In this document: piece after piece, positions 53,288 through 62,426 of the stretch | How positions within the stretch are numbered: the first letter of the stretch is position 1 | Layout: the number at the start of each line of letters is the position of its first letter | NCBI GenBank assembly: GCA_029862045.1 | Contig: JAOTYE010000012.1 | Location: forward strand, 47,886-111,885 | Direction: 5' to 3' | From: Gammaproteobacteria bacterium | GTDB lineage: Bacteria; Pseudomonadota; Gammaproteobacteria; Steroidobacterales; Woeseiaceae | Length of the DNA: 64,000 bases | The notes under the pieces: generated by a model | Databases searched by the model: none | Told to the model about the DNA's origin: nothing | What the model saw: the letters and a program-made list of their open reading frames with translations, nothing else | Program-made: the position numbers and the translations under genes

Positions 53288-55126
53288 TTAAAGTGCGGCT
53301 TCCTTCGTCCGCACGCGTGCATCGCGGCGGCGTTCGCCCTCATTTAACAATTTCTTGCGCAAACGAATATTCAACGGTGTGATCTCGACCAGTTCGTCGT
53401 CGTCTATGAATTCGAGCGCCTGCTCGAGCGAGTAAATCAGTGGCGGCGTGAGCTGAATATTCTCATCGGTGCCGGCCGCGCGGACGTTGGTCAGTTGTTT
53501 GCCTTTCGTCGGGTTCACTGGCAAATCATTGCCGCGCTTGTGAATGCCGACGATCATCCCTTCGTAGACCTGAACACCATGACTGATGAACAGAGCACCA
53601 CGCTCCTGCAAGTTGAAGAGTGAATACCCCAGTGCTTTTCCGGCCACGTTCGAGACGAGGACACCGTTGTTGCGCTGTCCAATCTCTGCATTGACCCGCG
53701 GCGCGTACGTGTCAAACACGGAGTAGAGCAAGCCGGTTCCGGCGGTTACGGTCAGGTACTGCGTACGAAAGCCGATCAAGCCGCGCGCCGGGATTCGATA
53801 CTCGAGCCGCATCCGACCGCGACCGTCTGGCGACATATTCAACAGCTCACCTTTGCGGTCCGCCAGCCGCGTCATCACCGCACCCTGATGCTCTTCCGCA
53901 AAATCGACTGTGACCAGTTCCCATGGCTCGTGTACGACGCCGTCGACTTTGCGTTCGATGACGGTCGGCCGCGAAACAGCCAGCTCATAACCCTCCCGGC
54001 GCATCGTCTCAATGAGCACAGACAGGTGCAGTTCGCCGCGCCCGGAAACACGGAACTTGTCCGGATCGCCAGTCTCCTCGACGCGCAACGCAACGTTATG
54101 TTTGAGCTCCTGATCAAGTCGCGCCTGTATCTGCCGGCTCGTCAGGTACTTGCCGTCCTGACCTGCAAAGGGTGACTTGTTGACCTGGAACGTCATGCTG
54201 ATCGTCGGCTCGTCCACCTGCAGGGCCGGAAGCGCATCAGGTTCATCACGCGGACAAATCGTGTCGGAAATCTGCAGATCCTCGATGCCGCTGAAAACAA
54301 CGATATCGCCGGCACCTGTTTCCTCCACCGGGATACGCTCCAGGCCACTGAATCCGTACAAATGCATCAGCCTGGCATTTTTCGTTGTGCCATCAGGCCG
54401 TGCAATCGTTATTCGCGAATTTGCCTTTGCAGTACCGCGGCTGATGCGACCAATGCCCAGCACGCCAACATACGAGTTGTAGTCCAGGCTCGACACCTGC
54501 AGCTGCAGTGGGCCGTTAACCTGCACATCGGGAGCCGGAACATGCTCGATGATTGCACCCAGCAAAGGCAACGCATCGCCGCTCCTTACTTCGGGCCCCA
54601 GGCCAGCGTAACCCTCCAGTGCCGAGGCATAAACCACCGGAAAGTCGAGTTGCGTATCGCTTGCCCCGAGGCGGTCGAACAGTTCGAAGGTCTGATCGAG
54701 TACCCAGCCGGGTCTTGCGCCATCGCGATCAATCTTGTTGATGACAACGAGCGGCGTAAATCCCTGTGCGAATGCTTTTTGGGTCACGAATCGCGTTTGC
54801 GGCATCGGGCCTTCGACGGCATCGACAAGCAACAGCACACCATCCACCATCGACAATACGCGCTCCACTTCGCCGCCGAAATCGGCGTGTCCGGGCGTAT
54901 CGACTATATTGATACGCCAGCCTTGCCAGCTTATCGCGGTGTTCTTCGACAGGATCGTGATGCCGCGCTCGCGCTCAAGATCGCTCGAATCCATAACGCG
55001 CTCGGGCGCCGCCGCGCGCGCATCGAGCGTGCCGGACTGCTGCAGCAGGCGATCGACAAGCGTTGTCTTGCCGTGATCAACATGCGCGATGATCGCGATA
55101 TTGCGAATTTTTTCGGTGGGAAACAT
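53288..55126 (-). CDS. typA: Translational GTPase TypA/BipA
   Basis: Ribosome-associated GTPase needed at low temperature and under stress, with a role in 50S assembly. 612 residues. G-domain motifs: [11 protein letters not shown] (about 13-23), the switch I region with [27 protein letters not shown], and [12 protein letters not shown]-like domains III and V and the TypA-specific C-terminal domain ([31 protein letters not shown]) follow. It is monocistronic to the eye, 82 bases from rsgA on the same strand. Confidence 0.97.
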   Translation of the reverse strand: MFPTEKIRNIAIIAHVDHGKTTLVDRLLQQSGTLDARAAAPERVMDSSDLERERGITILSKNTAISWQGWRINIVDTPGHADFGGEVERVLSMVDGVLLLVDAVEGPMPQTRFVTQKAFAQGFTPLVVINKIDRDGARPGWVLDQTFELFDRLGASDTQLDFPVVYASALEGYAGLGPEVRSGDALPLLGAIIEHVPAPDVQVNGPLQLQVSSLDYNSYVGVLGIGRISRGTAKANSRITIARPDGTTKNARLMHLYGFSGLERIPVEETGAGDIVVFSGIEDLQISDTICPRDEPDALPALQVDEPTISMTFQVNKSPFAGQDGKYLTSRQIQARLDQELKHNVALRVEETGDPDKFRVSGRGELHLSVLIETMRREGYELAVSRPTVIERKVDGVVHEPWELVTVDFAEEHQGAVMTRLADRKGELLNMSPDGRGRMRLEYRIPARGLIGFRTQYLTVTAGTGLLYSVFDTYAPRVNAEIGQRNNGVLVSNVAGKALGYSLFNLQERGALFISHGVQVYEGMIVGIHKRGNDLPVNPTKGKQLTNVRAAGTDENIQLTPPLIYSLEQALEFIDDDELVEITPLNIRLRKKLLNEGERRRDARVRTKEAAL

Positions 55127-55208
55127 GGTCGGAGTGCCGCGAAAGGTGGCGCATTATATCGGCATTATCCGCATCGCGTGCGTGTTTCGTCTCACAACTA
55201 CCGAGGTC

Positions 55209-56258
55209 TTACTCGCTGCCCTTCTCGCGTCGCTTGCCGGCCTGGATTGACTTGTAGAGCTTGCCGGTCGAGCGATCCCGGGCGCGACGGACGGCCAGGC
55301 TCTCGGTGTTACGACGATCTTCTGACAGCAATTTGCGGTAACGCTTGAGCCGATCGGCATCGAGTTCGCCCGATTCTATTGCTGCGAGCACGGCACAGTC
55401 GGGCTCGGTCGTGTGGGTGCAGTCCGCGAACCGGCACTCCTTCGCGAGCTTCGTAACATCGTCAAAGACATCCTCAAGCGCAGCAGCGACATCGACGAGC
55501 TGCAGTTCGCGCATGCCGGGCGTGTCGATTAACCAACCGCCATCCGGCAATTGATGCATCGAACGGCCGGTCGTGGTGTGCCGACCGCGCTGATCATCGT
55601 CGCGCACATCGTGCGTATCCTGGTGTGTGCCAGCTAAGGTATTGATTATAGTAGATTTTCCGACACCTGATGAGCCGACGAGTGCCACCGTTTGACCTGC
55701 GTCGCACCATGGCCGAAGCACGGCAACCTGGGCGGCGTCTCGTGCATCCAGTGCCTCGACGAGCAAACCGGGCGACAAGCGGGAAGCCTCCGTCACGAAA
55801 TCAGTTGTTGATTCGACCGTATCTGCTTTGGTGATGACAATTACCGGATACGCACCAGCATCATGCGCAACGGCAAGGTAGCGCTCAAGACGTGCAACAT
55901 TGAAGTCGCGGTTAGCCGAAGTGACGATGAACAGCGTATCGACATTCGCAGCGATCAATTGGATATCACCAGACGTTCCCGCTGCACGGCGTTGAAACAA
56001 ACCGAAACGGTCCAGGCGTCTGCTTACCATCGGACCATCTTCGTCAACCAGGACCCAGTCGCCGACCGTAATGCCAAGACCCGCGCGTTTCGCTGTGAGA
56101 TCGATGAAGCGATGCGCACCCTGTCCTCTGACCTCAATTCGTCCGCGGTGCACAGCCAGCACGCGTGCGATCTGCAAACCCGTGTCATCCGGGTCGACGA
56201 GCTGCGCTGCGAAGTGCGGCCGCCATCCGAGAGCGGTGAGTGTGTCTTCGGTCGTCAT
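55209..56258 (-). CDS. rsgA: Ribosome small-subunit biogenesis GTPase RsgA
   Basis: Circularly permuted GTPase involved in late 30S maturation. 349 residues. An OB-fold N-terminal domain (about 25-90) precedes the G domain with motifs in permuted order: ITKAD (G4) comes before ALVGSSGVGKSTIINTLAG (G1), then GRHTTTGRSM and DTPGMREL (G3). The C-terminal zinc site CRFADCTH...CAV lies near residue 285-300. The start codon is 47 bases from the divergent SDR gene, and the two share that promoter region. Confidence 0.95.
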   Translation of the reverse strand: MTTEDTLTALGWRPHFAAQLVDPDDTGLQIARVLAVHRGRIEVRGQGAHRFIDLTAKRAGLGITVGDWVLVDEDGPMVSRRLDRFGLFQRRAAGTSGDIQLIAANVDTLFIVTSANRDFNVARLERYLAVAHDAGAYPVIVITKADTVESTTDFVTEASRLSPGLLVEALDARDAAQVAVLRPWCDAGQTVALVGSSGVGKSTIINTLAGTHQDTHDVRDDDQRGRHTTTGRSMHQLPDGGWLIDTPGMRELQLVDVAAALEDVFDDVTKLAKECRFADCTHTTEPDCAVLAAIESGELDADRLKRYRKLLSEDRRNTESLAVRRARDRSTGKLYKSIQAGKRREKGSE

Positions 56259-56270
56259 CAGATATGCGGC

Positions 56271-56276
56271 TATAAT
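56271..56276 (+). promoter_or_regulatory. -10 element of the SDR gene
   Basis: A perfect TATAAT 30 bases upstream of the SDR ATG, in the 47-base divergent gap with rsgA. The -35 region (TTCGGT, 18-base spacer) is poor. Confidence 0.45.
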
Positions 56277-56305
56277 GCCACGATTCCGGTCTTTCGAGAT
56301 TCATC

Positions 56306-57040
56306 ATGAATGTTGTGCTTGTCACTGGTGCGAGCTCAGGTATCGGCGCAGCGATAGCGATCGAATTTGCCGAGGCCGGCTGGTCCGCAATGGCCGCCGG
56401 TCGCAATGAAGGCCGACTCGAAGAGGTCGCGGAGGTATCGGACAACATCTCGACCTGGACCGGTGCACTCGAAGAATCCGAAGACTGCGACGAACTCGTT
56501 GCCGATACGGTCGAAGAGTTCGGCGCTATCGACTGTCTTGTCAATGCGGCCGGCGTCCTGATTCCCGGCAATGCCGAGGAACTCAGCGACGATGACTGGC
56601 GCGATACGCTGACGATCAACCTCGACGTGCCGTTCTTCATGTCGAGAGCTGCCATGCCGCACTTGATCAAGTCAGAGGGCAGTATCGTCAACATTGCATC
56701 GGTGTGGGGACTTGAGGGCGGCCAACGCGCCCTCGCTTACTGCGCGAGCAAGGGCGGGCTCATTCTGATGACGCAGGCAATGGCGCTGGATCATGCCGGC
56801 GACGGTCTGCGCATCAATGCCATCTGTCCCGGCTGCGTCGATACGCCAATGCTGGCAGGCCGCGCGGAAGATCTGGACAAGGATGTCGACACTTTTCTGG
56901 CCGAGGCGGCGGCCCGCAGCCCGAACGGCCGTATTGCCAGCCCCGAAGACATCGCCGCACTCGTGCTGTTTCTGGCGAGCGACGCGGCGCGTCACATCAC
57001 CGGGACGGCCATCCCAATCGATGGCGGATTGATGGCATAA
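56306..57040 (+). CDS. Short-chain dehydrogenase/reductase, substrate unknown
   Basis: 244 residues of classical SDR type. Cofactor motif TGASSGIG at the N-terminus, NAAG, the catalytic Ser in NIASVWG, and YCASK with Tyr and Lys. GRNEGR with Arg after the second strand suggests NADP preference. The C-terminus GTAIPIDGGLMA is the usual SDR tetramer-interface tail. It resembles 3-oxoacyl-ACP or gluconate-type reductases, but the substrate cannot be assigned. A REP palindrome follows. Confidence 0.88.
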   Translation: MNVVLVTGASSGIGAAIAIEFAEAGWSAMAAGRNEGRLEEVAEVSDNISTWTGALEESEDCDELVADTVEEFGAIDCLVNAAGVLIPGNAEELSDDDWRDTLTINLDVPFFMSRAAMPHLIKSEGSIVNIASVWGLEGGQRALAYCASKGGLILMTQAMALDHAGDGLRINAICPGCVDTPMLAGRAEDLDKDVDTFLAEAAARSPNGRIASPEDIAALVLFLASDAARHITGTAIPIDGGLMA

Positions 57041-57059
57041 AAGCCCGTCCTGGCGACGT

Positions 57060-57118
57060 AAAAATGGGGACATTCCTGATTTCTCGACCGTCCCGAAATC
57101 AGGAATGTCCCCATTTTT
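57060..57118. repeat. REP-like palindrome R8, probable bidirectional terminator
   Basis: A 24-bp perfect inverted repeat with core GGGGACATTCCTGATTTC and 11-nt loop, flanked by an A-run on the left and T-run on the right. It fills the gap between the convergent SDR and LysE genes, two bases from the LysE stop codon. Structure and location fit intrinsic termination in both directions. Confidence 0.88.
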
Positions 57119-57120
57119 GC

Positions 57121-57714
57121 TTAGCGGCGAGACAAAGCCAGGCCTACGCCTGCGGCGACGAGAAATCCACCCGTAATTCTGTTGCGCGCGCCCGAAAGGC
57201 GATCGAGCAGTTGCCGCGCGGATGAGGCACTCGCCGCCCAAATCATGTCGCCAAGCAACAAAACGGCCAGGAAAATCGCGGCGACCGTCGAGAGTTGCCC
57301 ACTGGCGCTGCCGTTGTCCACGACAAATTGTGGCAGGAACGCGGCAATGAATAACAATGTCTTGGGATTGACAGCCGCTATCATGCAGCCACGCCAGAAC
57401 ATGGTCGGCGCCGCAGTGACTTTGCTCAGGTCATCGGCCGGCTCGTTCCAGGTGCGGATGCCCAGATAGATAAGGTAAGCAACGCCTGCCCAACGGATCC
57501 AGGTCAGTGCTTCAGCCGCCAATTCGATAATCGCCGCCATGCCGGCGACTACGGCAACAAGCTGAAGCGCATTGCCGAATGTTATGCCGAGCGCAGTCAT
57601 CGCTCCCATACGAAAGCCATGGCGAATGCTGTTAGCAACGATCAGCGCCACGTTCGGCCCTGGAATCATGACCAGGATCGCGGTTGCGATAGCCAGCGTA
57701 AGCAGATTAGCCAC
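57121..57714 (-). CDS. LysE/RhtB-family exporter
   Basis: About 197 residues and six membrane segments. The family signature is near the N-terminus: ATAILVMIPGPNVALIVANSIRHGFRMG, then GVAYLIYLGIRTW and NPKTLLFIAAFLPQFV. Members export amino acids or homoserine lactones; the substrate here is unknown. I use the GTG at 57714, eight bases inside the end of the rhomboid gene, because the conserved protein begins there. An ATG at 57813 would add a non-homologous stretch. Confidence 0.88.
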   Translation of the reverse strand: MANLLTLAIATAILVMIPGPNVALIVANSIRHGFRMGAMTALGITFGNALQLVAVVAGMAAIIELAAEALTWIRWAGVAYLIYLGIRTWNEPADDLSKVTAAPTMFWRGCMIAAVNPKTLLFIAAFLPQFVVDNGSASGQLSTVAAIFLAVLLLGDMIWAASASSARQLLDRLSGARNRITGGFLVAAGVGLALSRR

Positions 57715-58339
57715 GTCGTCTCGATTTCGCCCAGTAGCGCAACAACAGGAAGCCAAAAAGCATACCACCGAGGTGCGCGAAGTTTGCGACACCCGGCGCC
57801 CCACCACTGACACCGAGATACAACTCGAGCAGGCCGTAGAACAGGACGAAATACTTGGCTTTCATCGGGATTGGCGGAAACATCAACACGACCATGCGAT
57901 TCGGAAACGTCAGTCCATAGGCCAAGAGAATGCCGAACACGCCGCCGGATGCGCCGATTGTCGGGTAAAGAGCACCCTGTGTGCCCGCAACAATCAACTG
58001 CACTATTCCAGCACCAACCACGCAGGTGAAGAAGTACGTCAGGAAACGCTTCTGACCCATCATGAGTTCAAGTTCCCTGCCAAACATCCACAAGCCGAAC
58101 ATGTTGAACAAGATGTGTGTCAGGTTGCCATGCAGGAAGCCGTAGGTAATGAGTTGCCAGGGCATGAACGGAGACCCGGGCACACCGGCAGGCCACAGCG
58201 CAAAATTAATGATCAGCAACCTTGGGTTGAGCTGTTGCAGCGCAAACACGACGCCGTTGATGACGAGCAGTGCAAAGATCACGTTGGGAATCGCGCTGCG
58301 GCTGCGTGGCCGCATGTTATAGATCGGTGTGTTCATCAA
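57707..58339 (-). CDS. Rhomboid-family intramembrane serine protease
   Basis: 210 residues, six membrane helices. Catalytic Ser in IGASGGVFGILLAYG and His in NFAHLGGMLFG are both present, as is HGNLTHILFNMFGLWMFG with the helix-2 residues of the oxyanion site. The protein is therefore likely an active protease rather than a pseudoprotease. Two adjacent ATG codons (58339, 58336) are possible starts. It overlaps the LysE gene by eight bases. Confidence 0.92.
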   Translation of the reverse strand: MMNTPIYNMRPRSRSAIPNVIFALLVINGVVFALQQLNPRLLIINFALWPAGVPGSPFMPWQLITYGFLHGNLTHILFNMFGLWMFGRELELMMGQKRFLTYFFTCVVGAGIVQLIVAGTQGALYPTIGASGGVFGILLAYGLTFPNRMVVLMFPPIPMKAKYFVLFYGLLELYLGVSGGAPGVANFAHLGGMLFGFLLLRYWAKSRRRG

Positions 58340-58425
58340 TTACTCAGTTTTCTGGTAAACGGTTCGACCATCGAATACGGTCAAAGTTAGTTTGGCATTT
58401 GAAGTTTCCGCCAGCCGCGCAGACT

Positions 58426-60153
58426 TCACCATCCGCCGCCACCGCCGCCGCCACCACCACCACCGGAGAAGCCGCCGCCGCCTCCTCCTGACGACGAACC
58501 CGGCGGCGAGACGGAACTCGTTATTGCCGTGTTGAGGCTGTTCGACAGCTGGTTAGTTGCGCCACCCAGGTTCATGGTGTTAAACGAGCCGTTGTACCAG
58601 GCGGGCTGATACGTCGTGCCGTCGGTTTGGTGGACGGCCGCAAGAACAGCCGAGAATTTCTCGGCCCACAGCTGATCGACTCCGAGCGCGAGCGCAAACG
58701 GCAGGTAGGTTTCGAATAACTCGGGCGTTTTTTCGGGCGGGTTACGCAGATTCAATTCATCCCTTTCGGCGATCTCGAGATAGTCCTTGAAACCGACAAT
58801 CTCGTCGAGCAGCTTGCGGCCACGCATAGTCGGACGCTTCATGATGATCGCGAAAAATACCGTCGCGACTGCCATTATTACAATGGTCAGAATCACCAGC
58901 GCCGACGGCCCGGCAAGAAGCGACACGATCGCGGTTACGATGAAGATCAGAATTGCCGGTATGTTCATCAGTCCATTCAGACGAAAGTAGCGCTGCTTAT
59001 AGTCAAGCTTGAGTGATTGTTTGTGCGCGTCCTTCGCTGTACCCAGCTTCTCGTAATTCTCAGTTTCAAGAACCACGACTTTGCCGGAAGCAAACAGGCC
59101 GTCGTACAGCTCTTGTTCGCCCGCCGCCATTGGCGGCGCATTCTTACCCGGGTTCCTCTTGATCAGCGAGTATTTGTCCGGTTCGGCGCCGATGCCCAGG
59201 AATCCGTCTGCGCCTTCCTCCACGTCGATTCGCAGGTATCCTTTAACGGCCAGGTTAACGACCGCGGCTGTCATAACCTTGTCGTCGTAATACATCTGCC
59301 GGATGTAACGCAGCGACGCAGGGGAGAACCCGTCCGGCGGTTCGTAACGCGTAACCAGCACGCCCTCTTCCGGGTCCCTGCCAAAACTCAGCCAGACGGG
59401 AGTGTAATACGCCAACAGCAGCGCAAGGCCGGTTAACGCAACCAATAGATTGAAATTATCTTTGAGCAGCCAGCCAATTCGTTGCATGTCAGTCGGTTCT
59501 GCAACGGCACCCTTCGGCCAACCCACTACGATAGTGAGCCCGTTTAATGCCTGCAGTGGCCTGGTAGTTTGAAAGTAGACGCGACCGGACAGATCCACCC
59601 GCGACGTATAGTCGCGCCTGGTGTAACCATACGATCCCGTGTACGCCTCGGCCGTCAGGTCGTTTGCTGGGACATCGAAGCCGAACGCCACGGTCGCGCT
59701 CGCGTTGTCGATCGGAAACGCCCAGTTAACACCGGTTACGTTCCAGTACAGCTCATCGTGATTCTCGAAAAAGCCGAGCATGCGACTTGCCCGGTAACGG
59801 AAGGTATAGGTGTGCTCGCCCTTGTTAATGTAGCGATTCGAGCTACCGAAATAGGTGCGCTTGCCCTCGCGAATGCTCTGTGTGTGGAAATCCTCACGTG
59901 CGTTGTTGCGTAGTACCGCAAGCGGCTCGAACCCGACGACATACTGATTGCCAAGCTTGTCCTCGTATTCAGTCGGAAAATCGCGGTAAATGCCGCGGCG
60001 AATTCGGTTTCCTTCGGCACGAACGCGAATCGTCTCGGTGACCTCGATCCAGCCATCCTTCATGATCAGGATGTCGCTGTGGAAGTCGAGTATGCGCTCG
60101 TCCGCAACAGCGGAAAAAGACAACAGCAACAAACACGCTGCCAGTTTTCTCAT
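58426..60153 (-). CDS. DUF2207 membrane protein with polyglycine tail
   Basis: 575 residues. A signal peptide (about 1-17), an extracytoplasmic beta-rich DUF2207 domain (about 20-215), one membrane helix (about 232-252), a cytoplasmic region with winged-helix character, two further helices (about 395-440), and a C-terminal tail of Ser/Gly ending in a long Gly run and Trp. Function unknown. It overlaps the lemA gene by four bases; the LemA plus DUF2207 pairing is common and suggests a joint envelope role. The tail resembles those of TPM-type proteins found with LemA. Confidence 0.88.
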   Translation of the reverse strand: MRKLAACLLLLSFSAVADERILDFHSDILIMKDGWIEVTETIRVRAEGNRIRRGIYRDFPTEYEDKLGNQYVVGFEPLAVLRNNAREDFHTQSIREGKRTYFGSSNRYINKGEHTYTFRYRASRMLGFFENHDELYWNVTGVNWAFPIDNASATVAFGFDVPANDLTAEAYTGSYGYTRRDYTSRVDLSGRVYFQTTRPLQALNGLTIVVGWPKGAVAEPTDMQRIGWLLKDNFNLLVALTGLALLLAYYTPVWLSFGRDPEEGVLVTRYEPPDGFSPASLRYIRQMYYDDKVMTAAVVNLAVKGYLRIDVEEGADGFLGIGAEPDKYSLIKRNPGKNAPPMAAGEQELYDGLFASGKVVVLETENYEKLGTAKDAHKQSLKLDYKQRYFRLNGLMNIPAILIFIVTAIVSLLAGPSALVILTIVIMAVATVFFAIIMKRPTMRGRKLLDEIVGFKDYLEIAERDELNLRNPPEKTPELFETYLPFALALGVDQLWAEKFSAVLAAVHQTDGTTYQPAWYNGSFNTMNLGGATNQLSNSLNTAITSSVSPPGSSSGGGGGGFSGGGGGGGGGGGW

Positions 60154-60725
60154 TCGACCGATCCGAGTTTTACGAGTGGCACATTGGCGGCATCATCGGA
60201 TGATTTCTGAAAGAAGCTACGGCCGTCAAAACCGAATGTGCCCGCAACAATATTGCTGGGCACCGTCTCGGTCATCGTGTTGTAGTCGCGCACTGACCCG
60301 TTGTAATACCGCCGTGCGAACTGCAGGTAGTTCTCGGTCTCTACAAGTTCGTTTTGCAGATTCAGAAAATTCTCATTGGCCTTGAGATCCGGATAATTCT
60401 CGGCGAGCGCGATCAGCCGTTGTATCCCGGTGCTTAGCTCTTCTTCAGCTTTGCCCCGCGCGTCCACATCGGTGACGCGCATTGCCTCAGCGCGCAGCTC
60501 GGTGACGGCTTCGAGCGTCGACCGCTCGTACTTGGCGTATTGATCCACCGCTGTGACGAGCCGCGGGATCAGGTCGTGACGACGCTGCAGCTGCACGTCG
60601 ATATCACTCCAGGCCCCATCGACACGGTTACGACTGCGAATTAGCCGATTGTAAAGAACGACAGCAGCTGCCGCCACCGCAAGAATAAATACGAGGAGAA
60701 TGTACATGGGACGCAATCGTACCAC
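60150..60725 (-). CDS. LemA-family membrane protein
   Basis: 191 residues. One N-terminal helix (about 7-25) followed by the long antiparallel helical bundle of the family: YNRLIRSRNRVDGAWSDIDVQLQRRHDLIPRLV, LALAENYPDLKANENFLNLQNEL and ARRYYN(G)SVRDYN. Start either GTG 60725 or ATG 60707 (MYILLVF); neither has a strong ribosome site. Overlap with the DUF2207 gene (ATGA) implies coupled translation. Biochemical role unknown. Confidence 0.9.
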   Translation of the reverse strand: MVRLRPMYILLVFILAVAAAAVVLYNRLIRSRNRVDGAWSDIDVQLQRRHDLIPRLVTAVDQYAKYERSTLEAVTELRAEAMRVTDVDARGKAEEELSTGIQRLIALAENYPDLKANENFLNLQNELVETENYLQFARRYYNGSVRDYNTMTETVPSNIVAGTFGFDGRSFFQKSSDDAANVPLVKLGSVE

Positions 60726-60728
60726 CTA

Positions 60729-60880
60729 GCCTGTGGGCTGGAAGGTGATCATCGGAAGTAAAGCGCAGCGACAAAATCGCCAGGAGTGATTTTGGACGCA
60801 CGCAGTGCGCCCGAAGGGTCGGCAACAGGATGTTGCCGATCAACCGAGCCATGAAGATGATTACCTTCCGGCGCGCAGGC
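60729..60880. repeat. Hairpin element copy C (expanded loop)
   Basis: Arms 60729-60753 and 60856-60880 pair over 25 positions with four mismatches. The loop opens with GGAAGTAAAGCGCAGCG and closes with CGAGCCATGAA as in copies A and B, but about 70 extra bases are inserted in the middle, including a GGCAACA-ggatg-TTGCCG-like hairpin. Confidence 0.75.
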
Positions 60881-60890
60881 TGAGAGTCTA

Positions 60891-60945
60891 TCGAGGGAAG
60901 CAAAGCGCAGCTACGCGAGCCATGACCGAGACAACGTGCCCTCGG
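60891..60945. repeat. Hairpin element copy D (short, diverged)
   Basis: CGAGGGAAGCAAAGCGCAGCTACGCGAGCCATGACCGAG..., with outer CGAGGG/CCCTCG pairing. The loop is recognisably the same core with substitutions. It lies directly next to copy C, and the two fill most of the 252-base gap between lemA and the DUF3570 gene. Confidence 0.6.
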
Positions 60946-60977
60946 GGTATAAATGTCATGCCCGCAAGCAGCCTGAC

Positions 60978-62120
60978 TTAGTACCAGAACGAGAAGAATA
61001 CCTGGACGATGTCAGCCTCAAGGTCATACAACGGTTCTTCGCCCAATAGCGCACCGGCGCTTATGTCTGAGAAATCGTGATAGTCGACTGACAGCAATGA
61101 GTACGACGCGTTGACCGTCGCTCTCTTGATGAAGCGCCACCCCTTCGTATCGCCGATAAACTCGTAGCTCCCAGCCAACTTGAGGGTATTACTGGTAAGG
61201 GGGCTGATCTCTTTATCCCGGCCGCGGAAATTCGTCGCTTCAGCCCGTGGAAATATATCGCGGTAGAAATGCGCACCGGTCTGATCGTACCAGCGATACT
61301 TTGCCGAAAACACGAACGGTCCCATTGGATGCGTGTAGGCGATCGACGCCGTATGTGATTCTATATCCCAGGTATCGGTGAAGAACCGATACTCGGCTTC
61401 AAGTGCTGCTCGATACGGCAGGAAATATTTCGCCCTCAGACCAACGGCATTACTCGTGCGTGTATTCGGGTACAGTTCCGGCTCGTAGCTGAAACCCCTG
61501 CCCGCACCAGGGTCCAGGTAACGAACCGAACGATACGGATTGTTCAGGTAACCTTCGTCGGTGATCGTCGTGAAATTCAGCGACGCGATCATATTGCGCG
61601 TCAGAATCTGCGTTACTCCGACACCATATTGTTGCCGATCAACTTCCCTTTCGAACGTTGGGTCACTCGAATTACCGACCAGGTCATCACTGAGCGCGTA
61701 GCTCAGGGTCAGCGTCGTCAGATCACCAAACATGTCCTGGCTGACAGAGAAGCTGTAAGTCTTGGCATCAAAATCGGATTCCTCACTACTAACGTAGTTG
61801 ACGCTCATGGTCGTGTTGCCGCGCAAATAATCCATGCCGAGAGACCACTGCGTGCGCTCCTCGTCGTACGGGCTCGCCGTCGTGATCACGTCAATCGAAG
61901 CCGAGCTGATCATGTCGACATAGTAGTTACCGACAAATGACAGGCTCTTGCCGACTTGTTTGCGGACCAGGACCGATGGTCCATCGATCGCGACACCACC
62001 GCCGTCGTAGAGGTGGTACAGGATGTCAGACCGGTCTTCAGGCAATACACCGGCCAGTGCGCTGCCACCGGATACAAGCAGGGCCGCCGTCAGGACGAAT
62101 ATGCTGCGGAAGTGTTGCAT
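60978..62120 (-). CDS. DUF3570 outer-membrane beta-barrel protein
   Basis: 380 residues. A signal peptide ends near residue 23 (GSALA). A conserved N-terminal segment (ILYHLYDGGGVAIDGPSVLVRKQ and YYVDMISSASIDVITTASPY) fits the DUF3570 family. The rest is about 16 predicted amphipathic strands ending in QVFFSFWY, an outer-membrane insertion signature. It is the last gene of a minus-strand operon and follows the DUF4266 lipoprotein gene by 16 bases. Function unknown. Confidence 0.87.
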   Translation of the reverse strand: MQHFRSIFVLTAALLVSGGSALAGVLPEDRSDILYHLYDGGGVAIDGPSVLVRKQVGKSLSFVGNYYVDMISSASIDVITTASPYDEERTQWSLGMDYLRGNTTMSVNYVSSEESDFDAKTYSFSVSQDMFGDLTTLTLSYALSDDLVGNSSDPTFEREVDRQQYGVGVTQILTRNMIASLNFTTITDEGYLNNPYRSVRYLDPGAGRGFSYEPELYPNTRTSNAVGLRAKYFLPYRAALEAEYRFFTDTWDIESHTASIAYTHPMGPFVFSAKYRWYDQTGAHFYRDIFPRAEATNFRGRDKEISPLTSNTLKLAGSYEFIGDTKGWRFIKRATVNASYSLLSVDYHDFSDISAGALLGEEPLYDLEADIVQVFFSFWY

Positions 62121-62136
62121 TGCTCTTCAGTGGATC

Positions 62137-62379
62137 CTAGTTACAGCCGCAGCCGCCGCCGGCAGCACCTTCGCCACCGCGAGCACCTTCGCGCGCCTCG
62201 TAGACGTGCTGGATGTAGGCACTGGAGACCGGATCGGTATCGAGCGCCATGATCGGATCGGCGAGCCTGTCACGCTCGTAAGGCTTCACCCACGGCTCGA
62301 AATTACTGCATCCGGCCGCACCCAGGAGCACACAGGAAAACAGCAAAAATCGACCTGTTTTGTTGATTCGCATAACCAT
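62137..62379 (-). CDS. DUF4266 small lipoprotein
   Basis: 80 residues. Lipobox LGAAGC (Cys24) makes a lipidated N-terminus. The body has WVKPYERDRLADPIMALD and SAYIQHVYEAREGARGGEG. It ends AAGGGCGCN, a glycine and cysteine tail characteristic of the family, whose role is unknown. The start could be 62379 or the ATG two codons later. It lies between the lipoprotein-barrel and DUF3570 genes, the company this family usually keeps. Confidence 0.87.
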   Translation of the reverse strand: MVMRINKTGRFLLFSCVLLGAAGCSNFEPWVKPYERDRLADPIMALDTDPVSSAYIQHVYEAREGARGGEGAAGGGCGCN

Positions 62380-62426
62380 ACCCCTACTTTATCTCCGCAA
62401 GACCGACTAAATCCGTGACCCCTGCC

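Noticed and set aside
54362..55348. 328-codon plus-strand open frame opposite typA and rsgA
   Set aside because: Runs antisense across two conserved genes with composition typical of a shadow frame.
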